Source: Carnobacterium gallinarum DSM 4847
GTDB lineage: Bacteria; Bacillota; Bacilli; Lactobacillales; Carnobacteriaceae
Assembly: GCF_000744375.1 (NCBI RefSeq)
Contig: NZ_JQLU01000004.1
Location: 62,001 to 126,000 of the forward strand
Length of the DNA: 64,000 nucleotides
Reading direction: 5' to 3'
In this document: positions 26,249 through 34,863 of the stretch, piece after piece
Numbering within the stretch: the stretch's first letter is position 1
How the letters are laid out: each line of letters opens with the position of its first letter
Program-made: the position numbers and the translations under genes
The notes under the pieces: generated by a model
Databases searched by the model: none
The model's input: only the letters and a program-made list of their open reading frames with translations
What the model was told of the DNA's origin: nothing

Positions 26249-27871
26249 TTATCCTTGTTGTAACAAATGAATGCGCAAGCCTATTTGAATACCCAACAAT
26301 TCTTCTGGATTATCAAATTGAATGGCAGTAAGTTCTTTGATTTTTGAAATACGGTACGTAACAGTTTTATAGTGAACAAATATTTTGTCAGCAGTTTTTT
26401 TCAAATTTTGATTTTCATCTAAATAGATTTTTAGCGTGTTAACCCATTCAGGATAGGTTTCAATTAAAAGAATTAATTTACTAGGAATAAAAGTCGTTAA
26501 TTGGTTCATGTGTTCTAGTTCCGCTAACATTCGATAAATACCTAAATCTTGATAAAATAAAACAAAATTGGTCATTTTTAACGCATAAGCTTGTTGAATG
26601 ATTTTGAGGGCTTTTTGTGCTTCTGTATCTAGTTCCGCTAATTGACAAACTTCGCTGATCCCAATGGCTAATTGCAAATCATCGCCATTCCAATGAGTAT
26701 GAATCGTCTCCATATGTTGCTTAAAACTATTCAGTGAGTTTGATTTAAAATAGGTATCTTCTAGAATTAAAATGATTCGATTGCTATGAATACGATAACT
26801 TAAATTTGGATAGTATTGCAAAATACGATGAATTAACTGCTGTGCTTGCTTATTTTGGCGTTTCCGTCCTTCGTAATTATCTTTTGACTGTGCTTCTTCT
26901 TGAATAAATTGCCAAATCACTACTCGGTAACATTGGTGTTCATCTAAGCCTAATAATTGTGCGTATTCAAGTCGTTGTTCCCATGTAGAACATTTTCCAT
27001 AAATTAAATCATCAAATAAATCATTGAGATAATTCTGTTTTACATTGCTTACAGCTGATTGTTTAAGCATATCCAATTGCAAGGCAATCACAGCATTTTC
27101 AATTGCCATAAAATCCATTTCCAATGTTTCATGGTTGATTTCATGGATAATTAGCAGCCTGGTTGCGCCTTCATTTGGATAGATTGGAATGGCTAATTGT
27201 GAGAAGAGCTTTTCCTGGAAATTAGGATGCGAAACGAGTTTCCGCTGATAAGAAAAATTAGAGCCTCTTCGTTCTTCCAAGTTTTGTTGGTCACGAATAT
27301 CGCAAAAAGTTAAACGTTTATCTGTTGTAACTAACGCAGTAAAATCTTCGGTACATAATGAAACAGGGTTGCCAATAAATTCAGCTAAGGCATGAATAAT
27401 ATCGATTGTAGTAGCTTGATTTAAAGCTAAGCGTGAGAAATGGTTATGAACATCGCGATAATGATGAAGCAAACGAGCTCTATGATCAAACAAAAGTTGC
27501 ATTCCTTCAACTAATATGTCTGTGTAGCGAACATCATTAGAAATCTGAATTAAAGGAAACTGATACTTTTGACACCCTAAATGGATGCCTTCTGGAATAT
27601 GGTCAACAAATCGTTTTGTTTTAATAATGAGTCCACTAGCTTTTAAGTCTACCAATTTTTTAATGAAGTCTATTTGCTCTTGTTCAGTGTAATCATGAAA
27701 ACGATAAAGGCTACTTAATAACAATTGCCCTGGGCTACACCAATGCTCAACATCAGGTGCTTCGATAATCATAATATCTGTCACTTCATTTGCATGAATG
27801 CCAGCGGTTTCAATTAATTGCGCCTTTTTTAGCGAATCGATTGTGAGAACTTCTTTTAGTAAAATTGCCAT
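26249..27871 (-). CDS. PucR-family transcriptional regulator
   Basis: A 540-residue regulator. The N-terminal PucR domain (about 1-125, LLSSLYRFHDYTEQEQIDFI) senses a ligand, the middle is a CdaR GGDEF-like segment (about 290-420), and a C-terminal helix-turn-helix of the PucR/CdaR type (LKIYLDENQNLKKTADKIF, VHYKTVTYRISKI) binds DNA. Family members activate purine, hydantoin or allantoin catabolism. It is divergent from a permease and a cytosine-deaminase-like gene, its likely targets. GGAGAAGGAG precedes the ATG. Confidence 0.88.
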   Translation of the reverse strand: MAILLKEVLTIDSLKKAQLIETAGIHANEVTDIMIIEAPDVEHWCSPGQLLLSSLYRFHDYTEQEQIDFIKKLVDLKASGLIIKTKRFVDHIPEGIHLGCQKYQFPLIQISNDVRYTDILVEGMQLLFDHRARLLHHYRDVHNHFSRLALNQATTIDIIHALAEFIGNPVSLCTEDFTALVTTDKRLTFCDIRDQQNLEERRGSNFSYQRKLVSHPNFQEKLFSQLAIPIYPNEGATRLLIIHEINHETLEMDFMAIENAVIALQLDMLKQSAVSNVKQNYLNDLFDDLIYGKCSTWEQRLEYAQLLGLDEHQCYRVVIWQFIQEEAQSKDNYEGRKRQNKQAQQLIHRILQYYPNLSYRIHSNRIILILEDTYFKSNSLNSFKQHMETIHTHWNGDDLQLAIGISEVCQLAELDTEAQKALKIIQQAYALKMTNFVLFYQDLGIYRMLAELEHMNQLTTFIPSKLILLIETYPEWVNTLKIYLDENQNLKKTADKIFVHYKTVTYRISKIKELTAIQFDNPEELLGIQIGLRIHLLQQG

Positions 27872-28142
27872 CTAATTCACTCCTTCTCCACCATTAAAGA
27901 ATAGCGAATATTTAATAGTTTGTCTAGCAAATTGATTGTCTCTATTAGATAAAAATACTTAAAAGCTTTATCGTTCAAAGCTAATGCAATTCTTCCGGTT
28001 AGCGCTTACAATAATAAGGAACTTATTAGTGTAAAAAGAAATCTATGTTTAAAAACAAGATAACTTCTTGGGGGATGGTTGTTTTATGTATGGTATTTTT
28101 TAATTTGTTCACCAACTCAAAGGATAAAAGGAGGAATTATAA

Positions 28143-29501
28143 ATGAAAATGAAGCAATTTAAAGTAGTTATTTTAGCTACTGTTTTAATTCTCATGTTTG
28201 TACCATCAATCGTTTATGCTGCTGGAATTGAGGCGGTTAAAACACCAACAGGTTTTATGGCATTGTTAACAATCGTACCATTAATATTGGTGCTAACATT
28301 GTTATTTTTAAAAGTCGATATGATTATTGCCGGTTTGGCAGGTGGAGTCGTTGCAATGTTGCTTGGAGGTATCGGTTTAGCCGAAGCCAATCAACAATTT
28401 TTAGAAACTATTCCAACCATGCTAAGTATCACAGTTCCGATTGTGAATTCAGCAATTGCCATGGCTGTGTTTAAATCAGGAGGGTATACGGCTGCTTTAA
28501 CCCTAGCAAAACGTGGGACAAAAGGAAAAGTAGAGTATGTTTCAGCCTTCATTGTTATTTTATTAGCTGCAGCTACGTATATGTCTGGTATTGGTGGCGG
28601 AAGTGCTATGGTGATTGCACCACTAGCTTTTGCTGCAGTAGGAGTAGTTCCAGAATTAATTGCAGCTATGTCATTAGCAGCTGCCGTTTCTTTTACAACC
28701 TCGCCAGCATCGTTAGAATCAAGTATTGTTTCTAAGTTAGGCGATGTAAAAGTAAGTGAATACGTTGCAACAATGCGTCCTTATTGGTTGTTTTTTGTTA
28801 TTATTGCAATTGTTTTAGCCTTTGTTGGGACGAAACGACGTAAGATTGGCTTCAAAGAAGATGCTTCAGATGAATATTCAAGCTTAAGTAATGGACAGCT
28901 CTTTAAAATTACTTTACCTGCGATATTCTTATTATTTGCCGTTATTTTTGGACCAGTTGTCAATGAATTAACTGGTGTTGCAATCTTTACACCATTAGTT
29001 TATATGGTTGTTACTATTTTCTTAATCTTTGTTTGTACCAAATTCTCTTTAAATCAATCTGTAGAATCAATGGTTGATGGTTCAACTTATATTTTAACGC
29101 GTCTTTTCCAAGTAGGAATTTTCTTAGCCTTCATAAATGTCATTGCTGAAACAGGGACATTTGCTGTTATTGCAGGAGTTGCGAATCATGCACCTGCCTT
29201 TTTAGTAGTTCCGGTGGCTGTTTTAACTGGAATTCTAATTGGTATTCCAGCAGGTGCATACGTAGGCTCAGTACTAACATTAGTACTGCCAGTAGCTGTT
29301 TCATTAGGCTTCACTCCGTTAGCATTAGGGTTTGTAGCCATTGGAGTCGGTTTAGGAAGTCAAATGAGTTTTGTGAATATTACTATGCAGGCTTTATCTT
29401 CCGGATTCCAAATTCCAATTTTAGATGTAGTTAAAGGAAATATTAAATGGATTAGTTTAGCTTCAGTTTTACTTTTAGTTATTTCTTTAGTGTTTGCTTA
29501 A
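28143..29501 (+). CDS. Multi-pass permease of the deaminase gene pair, substrate unknown
   Basis: A 452-residue integral membrane protein with about eleven hydrophobic segments. Tandem Gly-rich re-entrant-like stretches (ATYMSGIGGGSAMVIAP near 145-165 and GIPAGAYVGSVLTLVLP near 370-390) and inverted two-half symmetry recall the ion-transporter superfamily (CitMHS/DcuC/GntP type). I cannot name the family with certainty. The position between a PucR regulator and a cytosine-deaminase-like hydrolase suggests import of a nitrogenous ring compound. AAAAGGAGG precedes ATG; an N-terminal signal-like segment ends VYAAG. Confidence 0.7.
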   Translation: MKMKQFKVVILATVLILMFVPSIVYAAGIEAVKTPTGFMALLTIVPLILVLTLLFLKVDMIIAGLAGGVVAMLLGGIGLAEANQQFLETIPTMLSITVPIVNSAIAMAVFKSGGYTAALTLAKRGTKGKVEYVSAFIVILLAAATYMSGIGGGSAMVIAPLAFAAVGVVPELIAAMSLAAAVSFTTSPASLESSIVSKLGDVKVSEYVATMRPYWLFFVIIAIVLAFVGTKRRKIGFKEDASDEYSSLSNGQLFKITLPAIFLLFAVIFGPVVNELTGVAIFTPLVYMVVTIFLIFVCTKFSLNQSVESMVDGSTYILTRLFQVGIFLAFINVIAETGTFAVIAGVANHAPAFLVVPVAVLTGILIGIPAGAYVGSVLTLVLPVAVSLGFTPLALGFVAIGVGLGSQMSFVNITMQALSSGFQIPILDVVKGNIKWISLASVLLLVISLVFA

Positions 29502-29531
29502 ATAAATTCGAGAAGATAAGGAGCAATAAAA

Positions 29532-30755
29532 ATGGATATTTTATTAAAAAAAGTACGTTTAGACGATGAATCAGAATTGCAAGATGTTGGGATTAAAGAT
29601 GGCAAAATTAGTGCTATTGAAAAGGAAATCAATCAACCTGCGACAAAAATCATTGAAGCAAATGGCAAAGTATTGATTCCAGGATTTGTTGAAAGCCATA
29701 TTCATTTAGATAAGGCACTAATTGCTAGCCGCAAACCAAATAAATCTGGTACTTTACAAGAAGCTATTAACGTTACTGCTGAATTAAAGCCAACCTTTAC
29801 AAAGGAAGATATCTATATTCGTGCTAAGAAAGCTTTGGACATGATTATACCTCGTGGAGTAACGACTATTCGGACTCATGCTGAATTTGATCCAGCACAA
29901 GGCTTTACTGGGTTTGAAACAATTATGGCTTTAAAAAAAGAATATCAAGATTTAGTCGATATTCAAGTAGTTGCTTTTCCTCAAGAGGGAATCTTTAAAG
30001 CACCTGGTACAGAAAAAATGATGTATGAAGCAATGGAGATGGGCGCAGATGTTGTTGGAGGAATTCCTTATAACGATGCACCAGCTAATGAACACATTGA
30101 TTTAGTTTTTGAGATTGCTAAGAAATACAATAAACCAATTGATTTACATCAAGATTTTAGTGATGAAGCCAATAGTCTTTCGATTGACTATTTATGCCAT
30201 AAAACTATTGCTGAAGGGTATCAAGGTCGAGTTGCAGTGGGACATTTGACTGCACTTCATGCACTACCTAAAGAACAATTGGATCCAATTGTTGCTTTGA
30301 TTGCTGAAGCTGGAATTAGTGTGATGGCTTTGCCGGCAACGGATTTGCATTTAGGTGCACGTAATGATACATCCAATGTTAGACGAGCTGTGACACCGAT
30401 TCGCAAGCTAAGAGATGGCGGTGTCAATATGTGTATTGCAACGAACAATATACGGAATGCATTTACACCATACGGCAATGGGGATATTCTACAAACAGCG
30501 ATGCTGGCAATTCCTGTGGGACATTTAGGTGGTGCAGATGATTTACCTACAGTTTTACCAATGATCACTGAAAACCCAGCTAAAGCCTTAGGATTAACCA
30601 ATTATGGGATTTCAGTGGGCAATCAAGCTGATTTAGTTTTACTGGATACGTTCGTTAAACATGACGCGATTATTGATATACCGGAACGCTTATATGTCAT
30701 TAAAAATGGAAAAATTACGGTAGAAACTCACAAAAAGACAATGATTTATCGTTAA
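29532..30755 (+). CDS. Cytosine deaminase-like amidohydrolase
   Basis: A 407-residue amidohydrolase of the CodA/cytosine deaminase branch. The metal-binding HIHLDK (His56, His58), a later His in DLHQDFSDEA and GHLTALH are in place. At the position where E. coli CodA has the paired Asp residues (GHDDV) this protein has ATNNIRNAFTPYGNG with Asn305-Asn306, so the usual metal-ligand Asp may be replaced. This makes the substrate uncertain: related enzymes act on cytosine, isocytosine, creatinine and triazine-like rings. It lies 30 bp after the permease gene in the same operon. Confidence 0.82.
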   Translation: MDILLKKVRLDDESELQDVGIKDGKISAIEKEINQPATKIIEANGKVLIPGFVESHIHLDKALIASRKPNKSGTLQEAINVTAELKPTFTKEDIYIRAKKALDMIIPRGVTTIRTHAEFDPAQGFTGFETIMALKKEYQDLVDIQVVAFPQEGIFKAPGTEKMMYEAMEMGADVVGGIPYNDAPANEHIDLVFEIAKKYNKPIDLHQDFSDEANSLSIDYLCHKTIAEGYQGRVAVGHLTALHALPKEQLDPIVALIAEAGISVMALPATDLHLGARNDTSNVRRAVTPIRKLRDGGVNMCIATNNIRNAFTPYGNGDILQTAMLAIPVGHLGGADDLPTVLPMITENPAKALGLTNYGISVGNQADLVLLDTFVKHDAIIDIPERLYVIKNGKITVETHKKTMIYR

Positions 30756-30770
30756 TTCAATGTTTAACCA

Positions 30771-30806
30771 AAAACTCTAAAGATTTCCAATTATTTTTAG
30801 AGTTTT
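30771..30806 (+). terminator. Terminator of the permease/amidohydrolase operon
   Basis: An 11-bp stem 30771-30781 with 30796-30806, ending in TTTTTC. Confidence 0.8.
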
Positions 30807-31034
30807 TCTGACATAATCATGTCTAAGTTATTTTTTATAAAATTAACTTAAAGCAAGATTGACTTAGTTATAAAAATGGTATAGATTAATAAAAATGTTA
30901 TCTAACTGATAAGTTTTTCTTTGGTATCAAAAGGGATAATATTTTGTTGTGTTATTTAATTTTTATAAGGTTACAAAAATGTCACAAAAATGTGTACAAT
31001 ATGTGGAGAAAAAGTGACCAAATACTATTTTTTA
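30807..31034. other. Gene-free AT-rich region
   Basis: No reading frame longer than a few tens of codons and no conserved RNA recognised. Together with the next features it makes a gap of more than 500 bp. Confidence 0.5.
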
Positions 31035-31184
31035 TTGATTTGTTTAGTAGGATTGGTTATAGTTAGTTCATAGCAAAGGAACAATCTTAAGGTTACAAAA
31101 TAGTAAGACAACCACGACATAATTGATTCAATAATATATATCATAGTAGAAGATACTGATCTCATTTGAGAAAGGTATCTTTTT
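31035..31184 (+). ncRNA. Candidate small RNA or leader transcript
   Basis: A good promoter, TTGATT (31035-31040), 17 bp, TATAGT (31058-31063), predicts a start near 31070. About 110 nt later AGATAC (31151-31156) pairs with GTATCT (31175-31180) around an inner TCTC/GAGA stem and is followed by TTTTT, like an intrinsic terminator. No open frame fills the interval. The transcript could be a free small RNA or a terminated leader of the next gene, although that gene has a second promoter further down. Confidence 0.4.
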
Positions 31185-31244
31185 ACATTTTCAGATTATT
31201 TGATAACATTTTTTTTACTATTTAATGAACATCAAGGCGTTAGT

Positions 31245-31274
31245 TTGATTACTTAATGTAAGTAATGGTAAGAT
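31245..31274 (+). promoter_or_regulatory. Promoter of the 133-residue protein gene
   Basis: TTGATT (31245-31250), 18 bp, TAAGAT (31269-31274), with AAAGGGGGAG just before the start codon. Confidence 0.55.
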
Positions 31275-31318
31275 AGATTTAGCAAAAAGGAATTAATTTC
31301 AAAAGGGGGAGAAAGAGA

Positions 31319-31720
31319 ATGTCGGACTTTTTTATCAATCAAGTATCAGGTGACAGTAAAATTTTGGCATATGCTGTTGATTTTGAACGAGCAACAATTA
31401 CAATGACACTTCAATCAAATTTAGCAGGGAATCCTGCAGTCTATACCATTACTTTTGAAAATATGTTAACTTTTTATTTTTTAGATAGCATCAAGGATAG
31501 TATTCTTTTTCAAATTGATACATGTACTCTTCAGGATTTTATTAAGTTGAATCAAGAACTATTAATAGAAAGAAGAACACATAATTGGCCAGTTTATTAC
31601 GAAACTACCGATCAGTTAATAGAATATTTAGACGATTATACGTGTTATCGTTTAGTGGCATCTTCTGGTTTAAATGGTTGGATTTTGGCTAAAAAATCTA
31701 AGGTACAGAAGGTATATTGA
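31319..31720 (+). CDS. Protein of unknown function (133 aa)
   Basis: I do not recognise this protein. It has no signal peptide or membrane segment. Alternating short strands (ATITMTLQSNL, AVYTITFENML, YFLDSIKDSILF) suggest a small beta-rich fold, and the size and acidic, aromatic-rich make-up resemble predicted immunity-like proteins. It has its own promoter, a strong AAAGGGGGAG and a terminator, so expression as a single gene is likely. Confidence 0.75.
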   Translation: MSDFFINQVSGDSKILAYAVDFERATITMTLQSNLAGNPAVYTITFENMLTFYFLDSIKDSILFQIDTCTLQDFIKLNQELLIERRTHNWPVYYETTDQLIEYLDDYTCYRLVASSGLNGWILAKKSKVQKVY

Positions 31721-31740
31721 TTGTTTTAATGAAAGAGAAT

Positions 31741-31782
31741 AGGAATGAAGTCTGATTTTTCAGACTTTATTCCTATTTTATT
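31741..31782 (+). terminator. Terminator of the 133-residue protein gene
   Basis: A 15-bp near-perfect stem 31741-31755 with 31760-31774, then a T-rich run. Confidence 0.85.
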
Positions 31783-31872
31783 TTCTAAATAGACAATCAA
31801 GCATATTTATTGTATAGCTTACAAAAAATAAGTAACATAGAATTAAATGGAATAAAGAAAGGATGAACTAAT

Positions 31873-32577
31873 ATGCAAATTGAATTTTTTCACGATGTTA
31901 TTTGTAGCTTTTGCTTCCCAATGTCTTATAGAATGAGGCAACTAAAAGAAGAAATGCCGGAGATTGAGATTATCCATCGTTCTTACGCGTTAGTTCAAGA
32001 ACCAACAGATTTTGATACACTGTTTGGCTCAAGAGAAAATGCTAAAAAGGAAATTATGACTCATTGGAAACATGCTAATCAAAATGATGATTTACATCGA
32101 TTTAATATTGAAGGTATGAAGCAACAGAATTTCTTATTTCCAACCTCGATGAACGGTTTAACCGCTGTAAAAGCTGCGGAGATTCTTAAGGGGAGTGAAG
32201 GGTATTGGGATTTATTTGATGCGCTACAGACAGCTTTATTCATGAACAATAAGAATATTGAAGAGATAGCTATTATCGAAGCAGAAGTCATAAAATTGGG
32301 ATTTAATTTAGAGGAATGGCGTAGGCTATTTGCTGACGAGAAAACAGCAGAAAAAGTGCAAGAAGATATTGAATTAATAAAGCATTATGGAATCAAAGGA
32401 GCACCTTCTTTAGTTATTAATGGCAAATATGAACTATCTGGTGCACAGCCATTATTAGCTATCAAACAGGCTATACAGAGAATTAAGGAACAAGATCAAG
32501 TGACTCTACAACCGATTATTGAAGAAACAGCTGGAGGAAGTTGCCGACTAGAAGATGGTAACTATTCATGTGATTAA
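31873..32577 (+). CDS. DsbA-family thioredoxin-fold oxidoreductase (FrnE-like)
   Basis: A 234-residue cytoplasmic DsbA-fold protein. The redox motif is Cys11-Ser-Phe-Cys14 in HDVICSFCFPM, and the cis-proline loop is GIKGAPSLVING near residue 180. It belongs to the FrnE/2-hydroxychromene isomerase-like group; such Firmicute members have been linked to thiol stress, but no substrate is known here. The C-terminus carries a further cysteine pair (GGSCRLEDGNYSC, CX8C). There is no signal peptide. GAAAGGATG precedes ATG. Confidence 0.85.
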   Translation: MQIEFFHDVICSFCFPMSYRMRQLKEEMPEIEIIHRSYALVQEPTDFDTLFGSRENAKKEIMTHWKHANQNDDLHRFNIEGMKQQNFLFPTSMNGLTAVKAAEILKGSEGYWDLFDALQTALFMNNKNIEEIAIIEAEVIKLGFNLEEWRRLFADEKTAEKVQEDIELIKHYGIKGAPSLVINGKYELSGAQPLLAIKQAIQRIKEQDQVTLQPIIEETAGGSCRLEDGNYSCD

Positions 32578-32609
32578 TTTGTAGATAGATTGCTATCTTT
32601 TATTCTCTA

Positions 32610-32648
32610 AAAAAGAGCCTTCATCTAAAAAAGATGAAGGCTCTTTTT
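32610..32648 (+). terminator. Terminator of the DsbA-like gene
   Basis: A perfect 17-bp stem, 32610-32626 with 32632-32648, A-run to T-run. Confidence 0.93.
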
Positions 32649-32661
32649 GTGGTTTGAGGAA

Positions 32662-32781
32662 TTACTGAATTTTTCGGATAGAGAAAAATAACAGGAGCCC
32701 AAGGAATAAGCAGATGACGGACCAAATAACTAAATCACTGTAGCTACCTGCTCCGACAAAAACAAGTAATCCACCAATCAT
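32662..32781 (-). pseudogene. Membrane-protein remnant (39 codons)
   Basis: On the minus strand a frame reads MIGGLLVFVGAGSYSDLVIW followed by a second hydrophobic stretch that ends in SIRKIQ. It is bounded by a TAG immediately upstream and has no ribosome-binding site, so it looks like the last two helices of a lost transporter (MFS type would fit) rather than a gene in use. A real 39-residue membrane peptide cannot be excluded. Confidence 0.45.
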
Positions 32782-32788
32782 CTATAGA

Positions 32789-32829
32789 AGTAAACTAAAG
32801 AATTAGATGTGTGTAATCTTTAGTTTACT
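32789..32829. repeat. Inverted repeat (12-bp stem)
   Basis: AGTAAACTAAAG (32789-32800) with its complement at 32818-32829, directly beside a second, larger inverted repeat. Confidence 0.65.
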
Positions 32830-32831
32830 AA

Positions 32832-32875
32832 AACTGGATTCCTGCTAGTTCGTATAAAGTAGCAGGAATCCAGTT
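32832..32875 (-). terminator. Probable terminator of the DUF5067-like lipoprotein gene
   Basis: A perfect 16-bp stem, 32832-32847 with 32860-32875. Read on the minus strand it follows the lipoprotein gene by 35 bp and is followed by TTTTAG. Confidence 0.7.
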
Positions 32876-32910
32876 GAACCACCAATTTCATGTGTCTAGG
32901 GCTTCATTTT

Positions 32911-33399
32911 TTAATTTAAAGGAAACTCTTTTGTTAACTTATCATCACCTAAAGAGAAATTTTCTGACACTTCCACTGTTACGGGAGCTTCTTGGTCAGC
33001 TAATTTATAAGCAACTTTGACAGTGATTGTTGCACCTGGCTGAATTTCGGTCAAGCTATCTGTATAACCATCCTCTGTCATGACTGCTGTATCCAAAGCA
33101 ACACCATTTTGGAACGCTTTGCTTCCAATCGCTACACTGAACATTTGATTTGTATCACTATTGTTTGTAAATTCATATTGAACCACTCCTACTGGGGTTC
33201 CTTCATAATCTTCAGCTTTAGAAAAACCTAAAATACTTACTTTGTATTTACCCAATGTTCCATTATCTGCTTCTTTTTTTGTACTTTCTGAAACAGCACT
33301 TTCTGATGAACTTGCTTTTGTTTCAGAAGATCCATTACCACACCCAACCGTTAGTAATGCTACACCTAAAATTAAACCGCTTAATAAACTTTTTTTCAT
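32911..33399 (-). CDS. Lipoprotein of the DUF5067/DUF4352 type
   Basis: A 162-residue predicted lipoprotein: signal peptide with lipobox TVGC (Cys about 20), a Ser/Thr/Glu-rich linker (about 22-48), then an Ig-like beta domain (YKVSILGFSKAEDYEG, VVQYEFTNNSDTNQMF, IQPGATITVKVAYKL) as in DUF5067/DUF4352 surface proteins. Their role is unknown; some sit beside cell-wall or stress genes. AAGGAGAA precedes the ATG. It stands alone. Confidence 0.83.
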   Translation of the reverse strand: MKKSLLSGLILGVALLTVGCGNGSSETKASSSESAVSESTKKEADNGTLGKYKVSILGFSKAEDYEGTPVGVVQYEFTNNSDTNQMFSVAIGSKAFQNGVALDTAVMTEDGYTDSLTEIQPGATITVKVAYKLADQEAPVTVEVSENFSLGDDKLTKEFPLN

Positions 33400-33498
33400 T
33401 TTAACATTCTCCTTTATTATTTAGTCCGTCTTACAAGGTCATTATGCCAAATAATAAAGAAATAGTCCTATGCAAGTAGCATACTTTTAAATAAAAGA

Positions 33499-33539
33499 AA
33501 AAATCTATCTAGGCAGAAGATGCTAGGATAGATTTTTTA
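33499..33539. terminator. Terminator of the protein kinase gene
   Basis: A 15-bp stem with one bulge: AAAAAATCTATCTAG on the left, CTAGGATAGATTTTTT on the right. It follows the kinase gene on the minus strand. Confidence 0.8.
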
Positions 33540-33553
33540 TGAGAGGACTGGTT

Positions 33554-34729
33554 TTATTTATAGTATTCAGGAGAATAAAGCCCGCTTGTGATTTCAATAA
33601 ACGTTCCGACAATGATAAACCAAACTACGATAAATAAAAGATAGCCGATAATTTTAGATGAACGTTTCGGCGAGCGAAAGAAGGGCAAACGATCTTGTAC
33701 CCCTAAAAAATTAAGAAAAAAGAACAGAGGAGCTATCATCATAATTGTAAAATTAACACATTCAAGTAGCCGATCAATTGCATTACCTTTAGTTGAAGCT
33801 AAGATAATATAACATAATAGTATGAAGAGATAACCAAATAGAGCAATAATTTTTTTCCAATATATATTACTTCTAAATCCAGGGATGCGTGTGATTATTT
33901 TTGGCTTTAAACTCGAACTTTTTAATGGTTTAGTGGCTTCCTTGAAAGCAGGTTCACTAACAGAAGATGTCACTTTTTTGAGAGAAATAGGTGTAGTAGC
34001 TGTTTTTTTTGTTTCTGTTAGTAAGTCTAATTGTTCTTGAATAGCCAACTGCATTTCTTTTGCAGTTTGAAACCGTTGGGAAGGATCTAATTTGATTGCT
34101 TTTGTGATAATTGGTGCTAAATAGGGATTCGTACTTAGCTTTTTAGTAGGGTACTCATGGCTGTCGCATACATTTAGAACAACGCCTAATGAATAAAGGT
34201 CGCTCCGTTCATCTGTTTCTGCAAATCCAAAATGCTCTGGGGCAGCATATCCCATTGTCCCTAGATTAACAGTATCCTGTTCTTTTTTTCCATCGTAGAG
34301 ACGGACGGCATCAAAATCAATTAGCTTAATGACTTGGTCGTTAGAAATCATAATATTGGTTAGTTTAATGTCACGATGAATAATGTTTCGTTCATGTAAA
34401 ACCATTAGAGCTTGAGTGACACTGCTTGCAATATTCAAAATTTCTTTGGTTGTAATGGAGGTCGATTGTTGAGTAAGCATATATTCTTTCAGATTTTTTC
34501 CATGAATAAATTCTTCATAGACCCAAAGTTCATTTTCTAATGGAATTATTTCTTGTAATCTAGGTAAATTTGGATGGTTGATTTGTTGTAATTTTTTTAA
34601 TTTGTCTAACAAATCTAATGTATATATTTTTTTTACAAAAAACTCTTTTGTTTGGTTATGTCGGACAAGAATCGGTCCGTTTTCTTTATTTGTCAAAGTT
34701 TCTATTTCTTTATAGTGATTCTCAATCAT
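33554..34729 (-). CDS. Membrane-anchored serine/threonine protein kinase
   Basis: A 391-residue kinase. A Hanks-type catalytic domain (about 1-235) has the VAIK-like lysine in FVKKIY, catalytic loop HRDIKLTNIMI, metal-binding motif IDFDAVR (Asp in place of the Gly of DFG), activation segment GTMGYAAPEHFGF and RSDLYSLG. A linker leads to about three C-terminal membrane helices (about 285-385). There are no PASTA repeats, so this is not the PrkC/StkP cell-wall kinase. It is divergent from an HTH-protein gene, a pairing widespread in Clostridia. The start has GGAGCTGGAGC upstream. Confidence 0.9.
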   Translation of the reverse strand: MIENHYKEIETLTNKENGPILVRHNQTKEFFVKKIYTLDLLDKLKKLQQINHPNLPRLQEIIPLENELWVYEEFIHGKNLKEYMLTQQSTSITTKEILNIASSVTQALMVLHERNIIHRDIKLTNIMISNDQVIKLIDFDAVRLYDGKKEQDTVNLGTMGYAAPEHFGFAETDERSDLYSLGVVLNVCDSHEYPTKKLSTNPYLAPIITKAIKLDPSQRFQTAKEMQLAIQEQLDLLTETKKTATTPISLKKVTSSVSEPAFKEATKPLKSSSLKPKIITRIPGFRSNIYWKKIIALFGYLFILLCYIILASTKGNAIDRLLECVNFTIMMIAPLFFFLNFLGVQDRLPFFRSPKRSSKIIGYLLFIVVWFIIVGTFIEITSGLYSPEYYK

Positions 34730-34863
34730 GCTCCAGCTCCTTATTTTTACTCACATTCTACATTATAGCAAATCTAGTAATAAATAAAAGTACCTGTAGA
34801 AATCGAATAAAGAAGCGATAAAGTGGTATACTATTAAGTGAAACTAGTTGGAGGGGACTTAAT

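Noticed and set aside
33554-34729. PrkC/StkP cell-wall kinase
   Set aside because: No PASTA repeats, the membrane helices are at the C-terminus and several in number, and no neighbouring PP2C phosphatase gene.
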